From assembly GCA_002344065.1 (NCBI GenBank), contig DDTK01000008.1:1-64000 (forward strand): 64,000 bases of DNA, in the 5' to 3' direction. The notes under the pieces are model-generated. The model saw nothing but the letters and a program-made list of their open reading frames with translations. It made no database searches and was not told the DNA's origin. Position numbers and translations under genes: made by a program. Below, piece by piece: positions 17,360-26,539 of this stretch (position 1 is the first letter of the stretch; each line of letters opens with the position of its first letter). The DNA is from Flammeovirgaceae bacterium UBA2366. GTDB taxonomy: Bacteria > Bacteroidota > Bacteroidia > Cytophagales > Cyclobacteriaceae.

Positions 17360-19261
17360 ATGAGTTATTCTGTTACCATATTCATTCTGATACTTCCGCT
17401 TACCGTGTTTGTTTTGAATGGATTGTTGAGTAACAAACTTTCACATCGGCTGGCCGGTTGGCTGGCAACCGGGAGTATGGGTATTGCTACAGTTCTTGCA
17501 TGGCTCACGGCTTACAACTATTTTTTTCAATCATCTTCTTACGAAAAACTAATTCCGTTTCAAATTACTTGGCTTCGGTTTACCGAAACCCTGCAAATTG
17601 ATATGGGTATTTTACTGGATCCCATTTCGGTAATGATGCTCGTAGTGATCACTACCGTTTCCCTGATGGTGTTTTTATACAGCATGGGGTACATGCAAGG
17701 CGAAAAAGGATTTATACGATACTTCTCCTTCCTTTCCCTTTTCAGCTTCTCCATGCTGGGATTGGTGGTAGCTACCAACCTCTTTCAACTTTACATGTTC
17801 TGGGAATTGGTGGGTGTTTCATCTTATTTGCTCATTGGGTATTATTACGATAAACCTGAGGCGGTTGCTGCCGCAAAAAAAGCATTCATCGTTACACGTT
17901 TTGCCGACTTTGGCTTTCTCGTAGGTATTCTCCTGCTCTCCTACTACACAGGTACATTTGACTTTACCAAAATTACTAATCCAGAAAATGCCGCAATTGC
18001 CGGCATGACTGGAATCTCCTTTATGGGGTTGTCCGTTCTTACCTTGGCGCTCACACTCATCTTCATGGGTGGGGCTGGTAAATCAGCTATGTTTCCATTG
18101 CACATCTGGTTGCCGGATGCGATGGAAGGTCCTACTCCTGTTTCTGCGTTAATACACGCTGCCACGATGGTTGTTGCCGGTGTGTTTCTGGTGGCACGCA
18201 TGTTTCCGGTGTTTAGCTTTCATGCTCCTGAAGCGCTGGATGCTGTAGCCTTCATTGGTGCTTTCACGCTTTTGTTCGCGGCCATTATCGCCTGCACCCA
18301 AACCGATATCAAACGGATACTTGCCTTCTCCACCATGTCACAAATTGGGTACATGATGCTGGCGCTTGGTGTATCTGGTTACGGAAGTGAAGGACTTGGT
18401 TTTACCGCCTCCATGTTTCATTTATTTACCCATGCATTCTTTAAAGCCCTATTATTTCTCGGAGCCGGCAGCATCATTCATGCACTTCACAAAAATGATA
18501 TCCGTGAAATGGGCAATCTGCGAAAGCACCAACCCATTACCCACATCGTATTTTTAATTGCCTGTTTGGCCATTGCAGGTATTCCTCCATTTGCCGGATT
18601 TTTCAGCAAGGATGAAATCCTTTCGGCAGCCTTCGCTTCAAATCCCATTTATTTTGGCATTGCTGCATTGGCCGCAGGACTCACGGCATTTTACATGTTC
18701 CGTTTATACTTTCTGGTGTTCTGGGGCAATGAACGAACCTATGAACACTCGCCACACGAATCACCGGTACTTATGCTCATACCAATGATCGTGCTGGCGA
18801 TTGGATCCATATTTACCGGATTCATTCCCTTTGGAAACTTTGTCTCATCTGACAGTCAACCACTACAGGCACATCTTAATGTAACGGTGGCCATCATTTC
18901 TGTTATGATGGCTATCCTGGGCATTACAGTAGCATGGATTTTTTATAAAAAGGAATCCCTTCTGCCTGAAAAAATATCCAACATGTCTGGTGCACTTTAT
19001 CACACAGTGGTTCGGAAATTCTACATCGATGAAATTTATCTTTTCATCACCAGGAAAATTATTTTCAATTTAATTTCACGGCCCATTGCCTGGTTCGATA
19101 GGCATATCATTGATGCATTCATGGACTTCACTGCTACTGCCACCAATTGGGTCTCGAAGGAAATCAAGGGCCTACAATCAGGACAACTTCAACACTATGG
19201 CTATATATTTTTATCAGGAGTTATTCTTATAGTATTGGTCATGATTTTTACAAACACCTAA
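17360..19261 (+). CDS. nuoL: Complex I subunit L, antiporter-like
   Basis: 633 residues, the full length with the C-terminal lateral helix. Antiporter-family motifs are clear: MFWELVGVSSYLLIGYYY, AGKSAMFPLHIWLPDAMEG, ALIHAATMVVAGVFL and ILAFSTMSQIGYMML. The lysine and glutamate of the proton path appear conserved. It starts 2 bp after nuoK and ends 4 bp before nuoM. Confidence 0.96.
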   Translation: MSYSVTIFILILPLTVFVLNGLLSNKLSHRLAGWLATGSMGIATVLAWLTAYNYFFQSSSYEKLIPFQITWLRFTETLQIDMGILLDPISVMMLVVITTVSLMVFLYSMGYMQGEKGFIRYFSFLSLFSFSMLGLVVATNLFQLYMFWELVGVSSYLLIGYYYDKPEAVAAAKKAFIVTRFADFGFLVGILLLSYYTGTFDFTKITNPENAAIAGMTGISFMGLSVLTLALTLIFMGGAGKSAMFPLHIWLPDAMEGPTPVSALIHAATMVVAGVFLVARMFPVFSFHAPEALDAVAFIGAFTLLFAAIIACTQTDIKRILAFSTMSQIGYMMLALGVSGYGSEGLGFTASMFHLFTHAFFKALLFLGAGSIIHALHKNDIREMGNLRKHQPITHIVFLIACLAIAGIPPFAGFFSKDEILSAAFASNPIYFGIAALAAGLTAFYMFRLYFLVFWGNERTYEHSPHESPVLMLIPMIVLAIGSIFTGFIPFGNFVSSDSQPLQAHLNVTVAIISVMMAILGITVAWIFYKKESLLPEKISNMSGALYHTVVRKFYIDEIYLFITRKIIFNLISRPIAWFDRHIIDAFMDFTATATNWVSKEIKGLQSGQLQHYGYIFLSGVILIVLVMIFTNT

Positions 19262-19265
19262 GATT

Positions 19266-20741
19266 ATGTTGCTGATATCCCTCATTGTTATTCCTGCCCT
19301 TACTGCACTAGCAGTTATGTTCGCGCGCAATGCGCAGCAGGTTAAAACACTGTCAGCAACAGGCATGAGCATTCAACTTATTCAGTCTTTCTATTTGTTA
19401 TATGAATTTCTGAAAGAAAGATCTGCCGGAAATTCTGAAACCGTTTTATTTGGTAACCGGTTGGAATGGTACCCCAGTTTGCATATTTCATTTGATTATG
19501 GCGTAGACGGAATTTCCGTAGCCATGATCCTGCTAACTTCCATCGTAATCTTTACCGGGGTTTTTGCCAGTTGGGAGGTAAAAGATCAAGCCAAAGAATT
19601 CTTTGCTTCCCTAATCATTCTTGCCACCGGTGTATTCGGGTTCTTTATTTCCCTTGATCTGTTCGTCATGTTCCTGTTCTTCGAACTGGCCGTTATCCCG
19701 ATGTATTTGTTGATCGGCATTTGGGGCAGTGGTAAGAAAGAATACAGTGCCATGAAGCTCACGCTGATGCTGATGGCGGGTTCTGCCCTATTGGTTGTCG
19801 GCATACTCGGTATTTATTTCCATTCCGATGTAAACGGTTCGCATAGCTTTAACATCATTGATCTGGCCAACCAAAATTTCCCAATGGAAATGCAACGCAT
19901 TTTCTTCCCGTTAACTTTCATTGGCTTTGGCGTAATTGGTGCGTTGTTTCCTTTCCACACCTGGTCACCTGACGGACATAGCTCCGCACCCACAGCCGTT
20001 TCCATGCTGCATGCAGGAGTATTAATGAAGCTTGGCGGATATGGATGTTTGAAAGTTGCCATCTACTTAATGCCGCAAGCCGCCAACGAAATGGCCTGGA
20101 TATTTTTAATTCTTACTTCCATTTCGGTAATCTATGGTGCCTTAGGTGTGATTGCACAAACTGATTTAAAATATATCAATGCGTATTCTTCCGTAAGCCA
20201 TTGCGGGTTGGTGCTATTTGCTTTACTGATGCTGAATAAAACCGCCAGCAACGGGGCGGTGCTTCAAATGATTTCACATGGATTGATGACCGCACTCTTT
20301 TTTGCATTAATTGGCATGCTGTATTCCCGCACGCACACCCGTATTGTGCATGAAATGGGTGGATTGATGAAGGTATTACCCTTCTTATCGGTGTGCTATG
20401 TTATCGCTGGTTTGGCTTCGCTCGGTTTACCCGGGTTGAGTGGTTTTGTTGCTGAGATGACCATTTTTGTTGGCGCATTCCAGCATCCGGATATGTTTCA
20501 CCGGGTGATCACCATCATTGCCATTTCTTCCATTGTGGTTACGGCCGTTTATATTCTCAGGGTTGTAGGCGGATTGCTTATGGGGCCTATAAAAAATGAA
20601 GAATACAATAACCTCAAGGATGCAACCTGGTATGAAAGACTGGCGACCGTTACATTGATCGCTGCCATTGTGATTATAGGTATTGCGCCCCTTTGGCTTT
20701 CGGATATAATTATGGAAAGTTTGGGGGTAATTTTAAGATAA
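19266..20741 (+). CDS. nuoM: Complex I subunit M, antiporter-like
   Basis: 491 residues with about 14 helices. FFELAVIPMYLLIGIWG, PFHTWSPDGHSSAPTAVS and YINAYSSVSHCGLVLFA mark it as NuoM rather than L or N. It is followed by a 125-bp spacer that contains an imperfect 108-bp palindromic repeat before nuoN. Confidence 0.96.
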   Translation: MLLISLIVIPALTALAVMFARNAQQVKTLSATGMSIQLIQSFYLLYEFLKERSAGNSETVLFGNRLEWYPSLHISFDYGVDGISVAMILLTSIVIFTGVFASWEVKDQAKEFFASLIILATGVFGFFISLDLFVMFLFFELAVIPMYLLIGIWGSGKKEYSAMKLTLMLMAGSALLVVGILGIYFHSDVNGSHSFNIIDLANQNFPMEMQRIFFPLTFIGFGVIGALFPFHTWSPDGHSSAPTAVSMLHAGVLMKLGGYGCLKVAIYLMPQAANEMAWIFLILTSISVIYGALGVIAQTDLKYINAYSSVSHCGLVLFALLMLNKTASNGAVLQMISHGLMTALFFALIGMLYSRTHTRIVHEMGGLMKVLPFLSVCYVIAGLASLGLPGLSGFVAEMTIFVGAFQHPDMFHRVITIIAISSIVVTAVYILRVVGGLLMGPIKNEEYNNLKDATWYERLATVTLIAAIVIIGIAPLWLSDIIMESLGVILR

Positions 20742-20743
20742 TT

Positions 20744-20851
20744 CGTCATTGCGAGGAATGACGGGAAGGTTTATGCGCGGGATGATGAAGCAATCCGAAC
20801 TTGGGATTGCTTCGCACCAAGCACGTGCCATCGCTTCGGCTCGCAATGACG
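20744..20851. repeat. Interspersed palindromic repeat (TCATTGCGAGG family), copy A, between nuoM and nuoN
   Basis: The element starts CGTCATTGCGAGG and ends CTCGCAATGACG, with internal GAAGCAATCC and GGATTGCTTCG pairing. Related copies are at 53896-54015 and 55131-55263. It lies inside the nuo operon and is likely to fold in the mRNA. No T-run follows it. Confidence 0.85.
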
Positions 20852-20866
20852 CTTGATAAATAGGAT

Positions 20867-22282
20867 ATGGGTGTATCAGAACTTCTTTTAATGCGACACG
20901 AATGGGCCTTGGTGGCTGCCGTATTGCTATTATTAATTTTTGAAATCGCTCTGCCTGAAAATGGTAAGAAGAAAATAAACTTTATTGCTGCGATACTGGT
21001 AGCTACCGCAACCATTATTGGATTTTTACCGGCTGAACAAGGCACACTGTTTGGCGGCATGTATATCACAGATCCGCTGCGCCAGCTGATGAAAAACATT
21101 CTCAACATCGGGGTGGTGTTAATCTTTCTTCAAAGTGTTCATTGGCTTAGTCAGGATTTATACAAAGACCGGTCTTCAGAGTTTTATATGCTCATCCTCG
21201 CTAGTCTGATCGGTGTTAATTACATGATCTCCTCAGGACATTTTCTAATGTTTTATCTTGGCCTTGAACTCACCACTATTCCAATCGCAGCCCTTGCATC
21301 GTATGAACAGTTTAAAAGTAAATCTGCTGAAGCCGGTATAAAACTTATTTTATCTTCGGCCTTCTCTTCCGCTATTTTGTTGTTTGGCCTGTCGGTGATT
21401 TACGCGAATACCGGCAGTTTATATTTTGAAGGCTTTAAGTTTTCGAATTCGCTGATAAATGTATTAGGGTTCATCTTCTTTTTTTCCGGCCTTGCTTTTA
21501 AAATCAGCATTGTACCGTTCCACTTATGGACAGCCGATGTGTATGAGGGTTCCCCAACCAATGTTACATCCTACTTATCCGTTATCTCCAAAGGCTCGGC
21601 CATTTTCATTTTGGTTATCGTATTGTTCACGTTGTTTAATTCCATTCAATTGTTGTGGCAGGATGTACTTTACGCCACCGCCATCCTTACCATGACCATC
21701 GGTAATTTATTTGCTATCCGGCAGCAAAACCTGAAACGCTTCCTTGCCTTCTCTTCCATTGCCCAGGCTGGGTTTATTATGCTGGGCGTCATCAACGCGT
21801 CAGCATTAGGTATGGCTACGGTAATCTATTTCATAGTGGTCTATGTTTTCTCCAACCTGGCAGCCTTTGGGGTTATTCAAACGGTGGGGCATGCATCAGG
21901 CAAAGTTACCATTGATGATTACAACGGGTTGTATAAAACCAATCCACAACTAAGTTTGGTTATGATGCTGGCGTTGTTCTCATTAGCTGGAATTCCACCG
22001 TTGGCCGGATTTTTTGGGAAATTCTTTTTGTTCACCGCTGTAGCCGAAAGCGGATTTTATGTACTCTTAATGATTGCCGTACTCAACACAGTAATCTCGT
22101 TGTATTATTACCTACTGGTAGTAAAAGCCATGTTCATCAATAGCCAAGAAAATCCAATTGCTCCTTTTAAAAGTGATTACGCCATGCGGATTTCATTAGT
22201 GATTTGTGTTGCGGGCATACTGGTAACCGGATTTTACAGTCCGGTGTTTGAATACATTAAAAACCTTTGCGAAACTTTCTGA
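20867..22282 (+). CDS. nuoN: Complex I subunit N, antiporter-like
   Basis: 471 residues, about 14 helices. YLGLELTTIPIAALASYEQ, VPFHLWTADVYEGSPT and FLAFSSIAQAGFIML are typical of NuoN. It is the last nuo gene; its TGA stop overlaps the ATG of the next small gene by one base, so that gene is likely cotranslated. Confidence 0.95.
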   Translation: MGVSELLLMRHEWALVAAVLLLLIFEIALPENGKKKINFIAAILVATATIIGFLPAEQGTLFGGMYITDPLRQLMKNILNIGVVLIFLQSVHWLSQDLYKDRSSEFYMLILASLIGVNYMISSGHFLMFYLGLELTTIPIAALASYEQFKSKSAEAGIKLILSSAFSSAILLFGLSVIYANTGSLYFEGFKFSNSLINVLGFIFFFSGLAFKISIVPFHLWTADVYEGSPTNVTSYLSVISKGSAIFILVIVLFTLFNSIQLLWQDVLYATAILTMTIGNLFAIRQQNLKRFLAFSSIAQAGFIMLGVINASALGMATVIYFIVVYVFSNLAAFGVIQTVGHASGKVTIDDYNGLYKTNPQLSLVMMLALFSLAGIPPLAGFFGKFFLFTAVAESGFYVLLMIAVLNTVISLYYYLLVVKAMFINSQENPIAPFKSDYAMRISLVICVAGILVTGFYSPVFEYIKNLCETF

Positions 22283-22617
22283 TGGCACTCGATAAATTCC
22301 AACATCCCACCAAAGAAATTGACGGTAAAACCTTCCGCATTATTGAAACGGGTATTTCAAAAAGTCGTGCCGATTTTATTATTCAGTTACTCACCCATAA
22401 CAAGTTAGAAACTCAATTGGAAAATGATCCTCCTAAAGAAGGCTCAGAACAGACCTTCACGATTATTACGCCTGATGTTACGTTCAACCCCATCGTAAAA
22501 GTTTACAACCGTGAACTGCGTACATTAGCCGGTCACCGCGTTACCCCCGACATCTGGAACCAGCTAACCGACAAACCAGAGCCAAATTATTGGGATTTGA
22601 GCAAGAAGACTAAGTGA
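22282..22617 (+). CDS. Uncharacterised 111-residue protein coupled to nuoN
   Basis: I do not recognise a named family. The ATG at 22282 (MALDKFQHP) shares a base with the nuoN stop, a standard coupling arrangement; an upstream in-frame start at 22267 would lie inside nuoN and is less likely. The product is hydrophilic, charged, without signal peptide or membrane helix, and has repeated short strands (KTFRIIETGISKSRADFI, QTFTIITPDVTFNPIVKVYN). Position as the last gene of the korAB-nuo run suggests a role in assembly or accessory function of the complex, but that is inference. It ends 7 bp from the convergent hydrolase gene. Confidence 0.7.
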   Translation: MALDKFQHPTKEIDGKTFRIIETGISKSRADFIIQLLTHNKLETQLENDPPKEGSEQTFTIITPDVTFNPIVKVYNRELRTLAGHRVTPDIWNQLTDKPEPNYWDLSKKTK

Positions 22618-22624
22618 TTAATAT

Positions 22625-23488
22625 TTACTTCAGATACAAATCGTTTCGCAACCTTACAAAAACATCATTGTCATGCGATGGTAAATAAACAAGCTTATTG
22701 ACTTGGGAATAATTCTTTATGGTGCAAATAGTTTTCAACGATTTCCGAAAATGCTGGTGACCCCCTGCATTAATATTATTGATCAACTGATTCTGATCAT
22801 ACGTTACATCCCCTGCCAGCATATAATGCAATTCCCTGGACTTAACCAATACAGAGCAATGTCCTAATGTATGTCCGGGTGTATGCACCAATACAATTTC
22901 ACCTGACTTGGTTAGTGAAGCATAATGAGAAAAGAATTGATTATCCGTTGAATTTAGATCTACCAATCTTGGCCGAAACCACTTCGGGTACAAACTGGGT
23001 AAAGCAAAACTCGGTTTTTGCCATTCTAACCGGTTTACCAATATTTCAGTCTTGTCAAAATAATGCAGTCCATCAAAATGATCCAGATGAAGATGGGTAA
23101 GGATAACCTTGCTGATATCGCGTTGCTGATAACCCAGCCTCTCCAACTGATTACCCACCTCTTCCTCTTCGCGAACCTTAAACTTAAACGATCGGGTATT
23201 GATGTAGTTCAGCACTAAACCTTCTTGTTTAAAATAATCTGGCTCAGAAACCTTCGCATTTTCACCTGTGTCAACTACGAATAAGCCCTCCGGATGATCA
23301 ATAACCCAAACCATAATCGGCATGTATTCCGTCCATTTATTATCCATCAGAAAATTGATTTTTGAAACGTATTGACCTCCTTTGGCAGTTCGGAATCGTG
23401 ACTTAACACTTACCCTTCCGGTACTAAATCCATGCAAAAAACCGTCACCATCCAAAAATCTAACAGGTTTTGAAATAAGCTGTTCCAT
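22625..23488 (-). CDS. Metallo-beta-lactamase-fold hydrolase, N-acyl homoserine lactonase-like
   Basis: 287 residues. The dinuclear metal motif HLHLDHFDG is intact (around residue 131), with HTPGHTLGHCSVLV and the later AGDVTYDQ aspartate and LPSHDND histidine that complete the site. The arrangement resembles the AttM/AiiA lactonase branch, which opens lactone rings, but substrate calls within this superfamily are unreliable. A strong TGA-N6-TCA palindrome and a TAnnTTTG-type box lie 30-70 bp upstream, suggesting regulation with the oxygen-linked genes. Confidence 0.8.
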   Translation of the reverse strand: MEQLISKPVRFLDGDGFLHGFSTGRVSVKSRFRTAKGGQYVSKINFLMDNKWTEYMPIMVWVIDHPEGLFVVDTGENAKVSEPDYFKQEGLVLNYINTRSFKFKVREEEEVGNQLERLGYQQRDISKVILTHLHLDHFDGLHYFDKTEILVNRLEWQKPSFALPSLYPKWFRPRLVDLNSTDNQFFSHYASLTKSGEIVLVHTPGHTLGHCSVLVKSRELHYMLAGDVTYDQNQLINNINAGGHQHFRKSLKTICTIKNYSQVNKLVYLPSHDNDVFVRLRNDLYLK

Positions 23489-23510
23489 AATCTAGTTGTT
23501 AATTATGGAT

Positions 23511-23555
23511 CAAAATTGAGTAAGAATACGTTGGCAGCGCTTGACTTATATCAAG
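23511..23555 (-). promoter_or_regulatory. FNR/FixK-like operator and promoter of the lactonase-like gene
   Basis: CTTGACTTATATCAAG (23540-23555) fits TTGAT-N4-ATCAA with one base off. On the minus strand CAATTTTG (23518-23511) is one base from TAnnTTTG and starts exactly 29.5 bp from the palindrome centre, the same spacing as at 29798, 49395 and 56505. The site overlaps the stop codon of the upstream crp/fnr gene. Confidence 0.65.
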
Positions 23556-24084
23556 AAATGATTTCGCGCCTCACACGGCTTAAGGTTTCCGGACTCATGC
23601 CCAGGTAACTGGCTATAAACTTCAAAGGAACTTGCATTAGAATTTCCGGATAGGATTCCATAAACCATAAATACCTATTCTTAGCATCCAGTTTAAGCAT
23701 CTTGGAAATCCTGATGTCCTTTTGAATACAAACCTGTTCGATCATTTTACGGCCATACCCGTTAGCCTCAAAACTATCTTTAAACAAATCATGAAGCGTC
23801 TCAAAATGAATAACCTGTAAACTCACTTTTGTTAAGGCCACAATATTTTCAAAAGAAGGTTTCTGCTCATAAAAGCTGTAGAACGAACCGCAGAAATTAT
23901 CCGGAGTAAAAAATGTTGTAGCTACTTCTTCGCCTTTATGGTCGATTTGATAGCTCAATAAAAAACCAGAATTAACAAAAGCGATGGTCTTTGAGGTTTC
24001 ACCTTCTTTTACAAAATATTCACCTGCAGTTAAGTCCCGTGCTGAAAAGTATTTCTTTAACGAATCAGGAAAAGGCATCATCAA
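23551..24084 (-). CDS. Crp/Fnr-family transcriptional regulator
   Basis: 177 residues, shorter than E. coli CRP. A cyclic-nucleotide-binding fold fills about 10-125 (LTAGEYFVKEGETSKTIAFVNSG), and an HTH ends the protein with IASYLGMSPETLSRVRREI. The recognition helix ETLSR (E166 to R170) has the E-x-x-S-R pattern that in FNR reads TTGAT/TGA half-sites. There is no N-terminal four-cysteine cluster, only two scattered cysteines, so it is not an Fe-S oxygen sensor of the FNR kind. It lies 21 bp downstream of the yitT-like gene and probably shares its transcript. It is a candidate reader of the TGA-N6-TCA sites in this window. Confidence 0.85.
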   Translation of the reverse strand: MMMPFPDSLKKYFSARDLTAGEYFVKEGETSKTIAFVNSGFLLSYQIDHKGEEVATTFFTPDNFCGSFYSFYEQKPSFENIVALTKVSLQVIHFETLHDLFKDSFEANGYGRKMIEQVCIQKDIRISKMLKLDAKNRYLWFMESYPEILMQVPLKFIASYLGMSPETLSRVRREIIS

Positions 24085-24105
24085 TGGCTATATAAAAAAA
24101 CATAA

Positions 24106-25020
24106 TTACTCACCCTCCAGCGGCCGCTTCTTGATCATGCCACCTTTAATATCGTTAACACTGTTCTCTACCACAAAAGCATTCTCATCAATCTTGGCAA
24201 TTTCAGTTTTCATTTTCTGGAGTTCCAGGCGTGTAATAACGGTATAAATCACATCATAATCTTTCGTGCGATGCCCGGTTTTTCCATACCCGCCACTACC
24301 TTTCAAAATAGTTACGCCTCTCCCCATTTTACCTGTAATAGCACGTTTTATTTCATCACTCCGTTCAGAGACAATCATTACACTGGTATATTCTTCAATG
24401 CCATGTACAACAAAGTCAACCGTTTTAGAAGCGACCAGGTAGGTGAGTATGGCATACAAAGCTGTTTCAATATTGACAACATAGGCTGCTACCGAAAAAA
24501 TTATAATATTGAAACTCAGGATGAAGTCACCCACGGTAAGGGTGGTTTTTCGGCTACTGTAAATAGCCAGCACTTCGGTGCCATCAATTACACTACCCCC
24601 GCGTATGGAAAGGCCAATACCGGCCCCCAGAAAAAATCCGCCAAACACGGAGATTAACAATTTGTCGGAAGTAATAATGGGAAATTCAAGAAAGCGCAAC
24701 ACAACAGCCAACAGAAAAATTGCGAGTAATGTTTTTGCAGCAAACTTTTTTGACACCTGTGTGTAGGCTATTACCACAAAGGGTAAATTAATAATGAATA
24801 CGAGGTAAGCTAAATTTATTTCGGTGAGAACATTTACCAACAAGGAAATACCCATTACTCCGCCATCCAAAAATTTGTTTGGAAGCAGGAAGCCCTTCAG
24901 TCCGAACCCGGCCGCCAAAACACCCGATGAAATAAACAGGGTGTCCTTAATCATCCGCTCAATGTTGATTCTACGGATGCGTAGTGCGCTTAGCTGATTC
25001 CATCGCTGCTGACTGCCCAT
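24106..25020 (-). CDS. YitT family membrane protein (DUF161 with C-terminal DUF2179)
   Basis: 304 residues: a short N-terminal tail, five or six membrane helices (about 30-215), and a soluble DUF2179 domain (about 225-300) with YGKTGHRTKDYDVIYTVI. The likely true start may be the internal methionine of MIKDTLFISSG (residue 23), since residues 1-22 do not look like the family; both are in frame. The function of YitT proteins is not established. It precedes the crp/fnr gene. Confidence 0.82.
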   Translation of the reverse strand: MGSQQRWNQLSALRIRRINIERMIKDTLFISSGVLAAGFGLKGFLLPNKFLDGGVMGISLLVNVLTEINLAYLVFIINLPFVVIAYTQVSKKFAAKTLLAIFLLAVVLRFLEFPIITSDKLLISVFGGFFLGAGIGLSIRGGSVIDGTEVLAIYSSRKTTLTVGDFILSFNIIIFSVAAYVVNIETALYAILTYLVASKTVDFVVHGIEEYTSVMIVSERSDEIKRAITGKMGRGVTILKGSGGYGKTGHRTKDYDVIYTVITRLELQKMKTEIAKIDENAFVVENSVNDIKGGMIKKRPLEGE

Positions 25021-25076
25021 AATGCTAAAAATACCACTTCGGTTGTCAATTCGCCAATGGGATAATTAGACGATTC

Positions 25077-25231
25077 GTTGATGGGTTGATTTGCTGATAA
25101 AAATCGACCTTGAAATGATTACATTTTGATGTGCTGAATAATTAAACTCGTCACAATACATAAAAAAAGCCAACCTGAAACATCAGATTGGCCTTTTAAT
25201 CATCAGCTCATTAACAAATCAACTCATCAAC
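25077..25231. repeat. Long-range inverted repeat flanking a terminator
   Basis: The arm at 25077-25098 (GTTGATGGGTTGATTTGC...) and the reverse-complement arm at 25202-25231 (…AAATCAACTCATCAAC) match with few mismatches. Between them lies the terminator at 25169-25192. The remainder of this 214-bp intergenic stretch has no gene. Confidence 0.55.
25162..25192 (-). terminator. Rho-independent terminator of the amidohydrolase operon
   Basis: A 9-bp stem (25169-25177 with 25184-25192, one G-U pair) is followed on the minus strand by seven consecutive T (25168-25162). It is 43 bp past the last amidohydrolase stop. Confidence 0.85.
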
Positions 25232-25234
25232 TCA

Positions 25235-26539
25235 TCACTTCTTCACCCCAGGTGAGCGTTGCAAAAATTCATCGTACAATTCCGTCTGGCGGCTTACCAT
25301 TGGCATCTGCCAGCCTTCAATAAATACATGCTGTATCTGTGTTTTTGTTTCGAACGGATCACCATCACAAACAAAAAGTGTCGCACTCTTTCCGGTTTCA
25401 ATAGAACCTAATCTATCGGCCACACCAAAAATCTGTGCCGGTACAATGGTAACAGCTTTCAGTGCTTCTTCCCTGCCCATACCATAAGCAGCAGCAAAGC
25501 CAGCGTGGTACGGCAGGTTGCGATAGTTCATGTTACGGTCACCAGCCTGGAGGGCAACGGTTACACCTGCTTTACGCATTAACCCCGGATTGGCATACGG
25601 ACGATCATAACGATCGTACTCGCGTGTGGGCAAGCTCTGCACCGGTCCGGCAATTACCGGAATTTTTGCTTTCGCGATTTCATCGGCCACACGCCAGCCT
25701 TCTGAAACACCAGAGAAGATCACTTTCTTCACCTTCTTTTCCTGAACCCATTTAATGGCAGCCTGAATATCCTTTGAGGCATTAACATCGACTAACAACG
25801 TACGCTCACCGCGTACAACAGGTAATAGGGCAGCAAGCTGAGGGTAGTATTCAACCTTTCCTTTGTTAGCAGAATCCAGTTTATGGTATTGAACAGCCTT
25901 CTCCCACACCTCGTTTATTTTTGCCAGGCTCTTTTCATTGGCTTTTTTTATTTCCTCATCCGATCTGCGATCGAAGAATCCTCTTCTTCCGGTGGCCGGG
26001 AAATTCATGACTACCGCATCGAACCCGGCATACATCTGATCAGGCGTGTAGCCATGAAGATTGATTAATGAGGCTGTACCAGAAAACAATCCGCCTTGAG
26101 GAACAACCAATGTTGTGGTTACTCCGCTCACGCGTGTAACGGGTATGGCAACCGCATTGGGGTTAACAGCCGCGAGCGCCTTCATCTGCGGAACCACATC
26201 TCCCACTTCATTGTAATCATTGGTGCGTGGATCAGAACCTACTTCGGAAAGGCCAAGTATGGAACCTCCATCAATCATGCCCGGGTAAATAAACTTTCCG
26301 TTACAATCGATAACCGTGGCACCTTGCGGGATGGTGACATTGGTACCCACTGCGGTAATTTTTCCTTCACTGATGACCACCGTTCCGTTTTGGATAACGC
26401 CTTTGGTTATAGTTTCAATAGTTGCACCCGTTAGCGCGAACGTACCACTTTTACCTTTTGGGCTTTGCGCGTGTATCGTATGGGTCAGGACTGTAATAAT
26501 CAATAGCAGTGCCGACAATTTTATAATTGTAGTTCTCAT
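25235..26539 (-). CDS. Secreted amidohydrolase-like protein lacking metal-ligand motifs
   Basis: 434 residues with a signal peptide (MRTTIIKLSALLLIITVLT...HAQ). It has the amidohydrolase beta-sandwich start (TGATIETITKGVIQNGTVVI) and the closing LGSIETGKSATLFVCDGDPF region. The usual metal-binding HxH after the PGMID segment is replaced by GGS (YPGMIDGGSILGL), and the later histidines of the barrel are also missing. It therefore looks like a non-catalytic paralogue. It overlaps the 461-residue amidohydrolase gene by 4 bp, and is the last gene of a three-gene operon. Confidence 0.8.
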   Translation of the reverse strand: MRTTIIKLSALLLIITVLTHTIHAQSPKGKSGTFALTGATIETITKGVIQNGTVVISEGKITAVGTNVTIPQGATVIDCNGKFIYPGMIDGGSILGLSEVGSDPRTNDYNEVGDVVPQMKALAAVNPNAVAIPVTRVSGVTTTLVVPQGGLFSGTASLINLHGYTPDQMYAGFDAVVMNFPATGRRGFFDRRSDEEIKKANEKSLAKINEVWEKAVQYHKLDSANKGKVEYYPQLAALLPVVRGERTLLVDVNASKDIQAAIKWVQEKKVKKVIFSGVSEGWRVADEIAKAKIPVIAGPVQSLPTREYDRYDRPYANPGLMRKAGVTVALQAGDRNMNYRNLPYHAGFAAAYGMGREEALKAVTIVPAQIFGVADRLGSIETGKSATLFVCDGDPFETKTQIQHVFIEGWQMPMVSRQTELYDEFLQRSPGVKK

